59,497 nt of DNA. Source: Nocardioides pelophilus (GTDB lineage: Bacteria; Actinomycetota; Actinomycetes; Propionibacteriales; Nocardioidaceae). A program made the translations under genes and the position numbers. Below, one piece after another: positions 56,894 through 59,497 of this stretch. Within the stretch, counting starts at the first letter, position 1, and every line of letters starts with the position of its first letter. A model generated the notes under the pieces. The model was given only the letters and a program-made list of their open reading frames with translations, had not been told where the DNA came from and did not search any database. The stretch spans positions 1 through 59,497 of the forward strand of contig NZ_JACEHF010000008.1 in the NCBI RefSeq assembly GCF_014180685.1, read 5' to 3'.

Positions 56894-57537
56894 CCGGCGC
56901 GTGGGCCGACCTGGTCGTCGACCAGGTCCGCTACCGGCCCGGGCCACTCATCCTCGACGACGTCTCGGTGACCTTCGCGGCCGGGAGCGTGACGGCCGTC
57001 GCCGGTCCGAGCGGCTCCGGCAAGACGACCCTGCTGTCCATCGCCGGTGGGCTGATCGCGCCCACCGCCGGGACGGCGACGTACGACGGCGCACCGACCT
57101 GGCGCGGCAACGGCGACCCGCGCCCCGAGGTCGCCTTCATCCTCCAGGTCTACGGCCTGGTGCCGATCCTGTCGGCGCGGGAGAACGTCGCCGTCGCGCT
57201 CCGTGCCCGTGGGGTGAGCTGGACCGACGCCAACGACCGGGCCGAGGCCGCGCTCGCCCGGTTCGACATCGCCGACCTCGGCGACCGTCAGGTCGAGGAG
57301 CTGTCCGGCGGTCAGATGCAGCGGGTGGCCGTCGCCCGGGCACTGGTGGTCGAGGCGCCGGTGCTCCTGGCGGACGAGCCGACCAGCGAGCTCGACCAGG
57401 CCAACGTCACCGTCGTCCTCGACGCCCTGCGCCGCGAGGCGGAGCGAGGGGCCGTCGTCGTCATCGCCACCCACGACCCCGCGATCGTCGACGCCGCCGA
57501 CCACCAGGTGATGATCGACGAGGGCCGCCTCGGATGA
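56890..57537 (+). CDS. ABC transporter ATP-binding protein (second of two)
   Basis: GTG 56890 overlaps the first ATPase stop and gives 215 residues, a bare ABC domain. It has Walker A GPSGSGKTTLLSIAGG, Q-loop AFILQVYGLVPILSAREN, signature LSGGQMQRVAVARAL, Walker B VLLADEPTSELDQANV and switch His IATHDPAIVD. With the first ATPase it probably forms a heterodimer driving the downstream permease, to which it is coupled by ATGA. Confidence 0.9.
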   Translation: MTGAWADLVVDQVRYRPGPLILDDVSVTFAAGSVTAVAGPSGSGKTTLLSIAGGLIAPTAGTATYDGAPTWRGNGDPRPEVAFILQVYGLVPILSARENVAVALRARGVSWTDANDRAEAALARFDIADLGDRQVEELSGGQMQRVAVARALVVEAPVLLADEPTSELDQANVTVVLDALRREAERGAVVVIATHDPAIVDAADHQVMIDEGRLG

Positions 57538-59497
57538 GGACCCGGCTGCTGGCCGGGCTCTGGCACCGGCGGGGCACCCATCTCACCCTGGCCGCCGCGA
57601 TCTGCGTCGTCGCTGCGGGAGCAGCGCTGGTCACTGCCGACGGCGGACTCGTCGCACCGCTCCTGATCCTCGCCGCCGGCGTCGTGCCCGCCGCCGGGCA
57701 GTCGCTGGGGGGCCGGCGGCGCCACGAGGCGGCGCTGCTGCGCCTGCGCGGACGTCGCGGGTGGTCCCTGGCCGCCGCGCTGGTGGCCGAGCCGTTGGTG
57801 CCGGTGCTCGCCGGCGGCGGCGCCGGCGTCGCGGTGGCGTGGTCCGCGGCTCCTGACCGGTGGCCGTACGCCCTGGCGGTCGTGGCCGGTGCCGGCGCCG
57901 TCGTCCTGGTCGCGATGCTGGTCGCGCTGCGCGAGCCGCTCCCCGCGCAGCTGGGGGGTCGACGACGATCCCTCGGCGACGGACAGGCCTCGCGGTTCGT
58001 GGGGGTCCTGGTGGTCGTCGCGGCCGTGGTCGCCGTGCTCCGGCGCGGCAGCGACGGCCCCGGTTGGCTGCCGTACGCCGGGCCGACCCTGGTCGGCCTC
58101 GCGGTCGGCGTGCTCGCCGTCGGTCTGCTGCGCGTCGTGGGCCGCTGGCTCGCAGAGCGCGCGGACCTCGTCCCCGTGCTGACCGGACGCCGGCTGGCCG
58201 GTCCGCGGGCGGCCGACGGCCTGCCGCTCCTGGTCGCTGCGGGAGTGCTGCTCGCGCTCGCCTGCAACACGCTCTTCGCCGTGCAGGACTGGGAGGAGGA
58301 CACCCGGGCGGTGACGGCGGGCGCGCCACTCGTCGTCCGGTACGCGGGCGATCCCGACGGCGTGCTGGAGGCCACCCGCGAGGCGGACCCGGACGGCCGG
58401 TGGTTGATGGCCGCGGTCCGGGTGTTCCCCGACGATCGGCCGGTGTCCCGGCGGGCCTACCTCGACACCGCCCGCTACGAGCGGGTCGTCGGCGACGCGC
58501 TGGACGGGACTCCGGCGGAGCAGGGCTCCGCCGCCGTCCTCGACCTCCACGAGGCGGCGACGACGGCGGAGCGCGAGCCGGTGGCGACCGGGAAGTTCCT
58601 CACCGCGTCGGTGTCCACGGACAGCCCGCGCGCGGAGTTCGCGCTGGTCTCGGTGGCGACCGACGGCGTCGAGGGGGGCGCGCGGCAGGAGCTGTTCGTC
58701 CACCTCCCGCCCGGCACGACCACGACGACGTACGTCCCCCTGGCACGGTGCGACCTCGGCTGCCGGGTGCTCGGCCTCGAGGTGGCGGTGGGGCGTCCGT
58801 GCGGCGACAGCACCTGGGCCCGGCGCCGTTGTCGGCGCCCGGTCGTCCACCTCACCCGGCTCAACGTCGGCGGCCTCGACCTCCTGGACCGCGAGTGGGT
58901 CGTGAGCGAGCCCGACGACCGGCCGCCCGGCGAGCTGACGGCCGACGACGAAGGGCTGGACGTGCGGCCGAGCGTCGCCGGCAACAGCGTCCTCACCACC
59001 GAGCGGGGCGGGTGGTCGGCGCCGCTCCTGGCCACGCCCAGCGTCGACTGGGGAGGCGAACCCGAGGCCCCCACCACGTCCAACCTCCCCCGCCCCGGCC
59101 GCGTGCTCGCCACGGTCCCGGCACTGCCGCTGGTCGGGTCAGGGGGCACGGTGCTCGACCTGCCCACCAGCACCTTCGACGGCGGCTCCTTCGGCGCGTC
59201 CGCCGAGCCGTGGGTGCTGGCGCGTCCCGACACGCCCGACGAGGTGCTGGCCGGCCTCGGCACACCGGCGACGCCGCGGGAGATCTCAGCAGCAGTCATC
59301 GAGGACTCCGGCAGCGGCCTGGCGCGCGACCTGCTCCTCGTCGCGCTCGGCGCCCTCCTGCTCGGGGTGCTCGGCGTGGCGCTGCCCGCGCCCCGGCTCC
59401 GCGCCGAGCGCACGGGTGAGCACGCGGCGCTCCGGGTGGTCGGGGTCGACCCGCGCGTGCTGCAGAGGTCCGCTCGCCTGCAGACCTGCATCCTCGC
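57534..59497 (+). CDS. FtsX-fold ABC permease (partial, runs off the window)
   Basis: ATG 57534 overlaps the ATPase stop, and the frame stays open to the last base, giving at least 654 residues. The N-terminus (MRTRLLAGLWHRRGTHLTLA) leads into several helices (LAAAICVVAAGAALV, LLILAAGVVPAAG, about five more up to residue 260). A large external domain of about 330 residues follows, and a further helix (DLLLVALGALLLGVLGVALP) then EHAALRVVGVDPRVLQR, an FtsX-type ATPase-contact loop. It resembles large actinobacterial permeases served by two ATPases. The missing end should hold the last helices. Confidence 0.85.
   Translation, partial: MRTRLLAGLWHRRGTHLTLAAAICVVAAGAALVTADGGLVAPLLILAAGVVPAAGQSLGGRRRHEAALLRLRGRRGWSLAAALVAEPLVPVLAGGGAGVAVAWSAAPDRWPYALAVVAGAGAVVLVAMLVALREPLPAQLGGRRRSLGDGQASRFVGVLVVVAAVVAVLRRGSDGPGWLPYAGPTLVGLAVGVLAVGLLRVVGRWLAERADLVPVLTGRRLAGPRAADGLPLLVAAGVLLALACNTLFAVQDWEEDTRAVTAGAPLVVRYAGDPDGVLEATREADPDGRWLMAAVRVFPDDRPVSRRAYLDTARYERVVGDALDGTPAEQGSAAVLDLHEAATTAEREPVATGKFLTASVSTDSPRAEFALVSVATDGVEGGARQELFVHLPPGTTTTTYVPLARCDLGCRVLGLEVAVGRPCGDSTWARRRCRRPVVHLTRLNVGGLDLLDREWVVSEPDDRPPGELTADDEGLDVRPSVAGNSVLTTERGGWSAPLLATPSVDWGGEPEAPTTSNLPRPGRVLATVPALPLVGSGGTVLDLPTSTFDGGSFGASAEPWVLARPDTPDEVLAGLGTPATPREISAAVIEDSGSGLARDLLLVALGALLLGVLGVALPAPRLRAERTGEHAALRVVGVDPRVLQRSARLQTCIL

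Noticed and set aside
57860..59419. 519-codon plus-strand frame near the window end
   Set aside because: It is Arg-rich and out of frame with the ATG at 57534, whose frame stays open to the window end and encodes membrane helices and an FtsX contact loop.

Overview
The window is chromosomal DNA of a GC-rich (roughly 70%) actinobacterium. The gene set and order suggest Nocardioides or a close relative in the Propionibacteriales: RbpA, SufR with the SUF operon, a two-ACT-domain SerB, InhA-type enoyl reductase beside FabG, DUF3099, DUF1918, acVLRF1, and many ATG/GTG starts placed as leaderless genes. From memory, the order gap-pgk-tpiA-secG / pgl...tal-tkt / ctaB-ctaA-ABC / sufR-B-D-C-S-U-T / ABC-F / fabG-inhA is a rearranged version of the Mycobacterium tuberculosis Rv1436-Rv1484 region. 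No insertion sequence, prophage, CRISPR array, rRNA or tRNA gene was seen.

Layout. 1-4.5 kb: end of an unknown gene, serB, a SixA-type phosphatase, a membrane protein, fabI/inhA-fabG and dodecin. 4.5-10 kb: DUF3099 protein, a small Cys/His protein, a large secreted protein (DUF4091-like, beta-propeller, RTX repeats), moaA and SURF1. 10-18 kb: a reductase-like SDR, a secreted Cys-repeat protein, glpK-glpD and a GH9 lipoprotein. 18-26 kb: an SDR/QueA-like pair behind a MerR-type promoter, an ATPase/FtsX permease pair, an 83-residue protein, an ABC-F ATPase and a zinc metallopeptidase. 26-34.7 kb: EEP-family lipoprotein, phosphotransferase, ABC-2 exporter, GNAT acetyltransferase, lipoprotein, acVLRF1, SRPBCC protein and an ECF sigma factor with a membrane partner. 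34.7-41.2 kb: the complete SUF iron-sulfur operon. 41.2-45.7 kb: two small membrane proteins, an ABC exporter joined to ctaA, and ctaB. 45.8-55.5 kb: tkt-tal-pgi-pgl converging on gap-pgk-tpiA-secG-rbpA. 55.7-59.5 kb: DUF1918 protein and a two-ATPase/FtsX transporter cut by the window end.

Functionally this is mostly core metabolism: glycolysis and the non-oxidative pentose phosphate pathway, FAS-II reductases, Fe-S assembly, heme A synthesis with SURF1 for cytochrome oxidase, and glycerol catabolism. Genes are tightly packed. Operons are joined by 1-8 nt stop/start overlaps, convergent genes often touch or overlap, and divergent genes share 29-71 bp promoters in which a TAnnnT -10 box lies 6-8 nt from the start codon.

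The points most worth attention are: the MerR-box-controlled SDR/QueA-like pair; absence of zwf and opcA from the pentose phosphate operon; a nuclease-like gene remnant fused in frame behind the pgl stop codon; several readable operators (SufR-like, KstR-like, MabR-like, ECF autoregulatory); a repeated hairpin in the gap leader; and an SDR whose catalytic Tyr and Lys are replaced.
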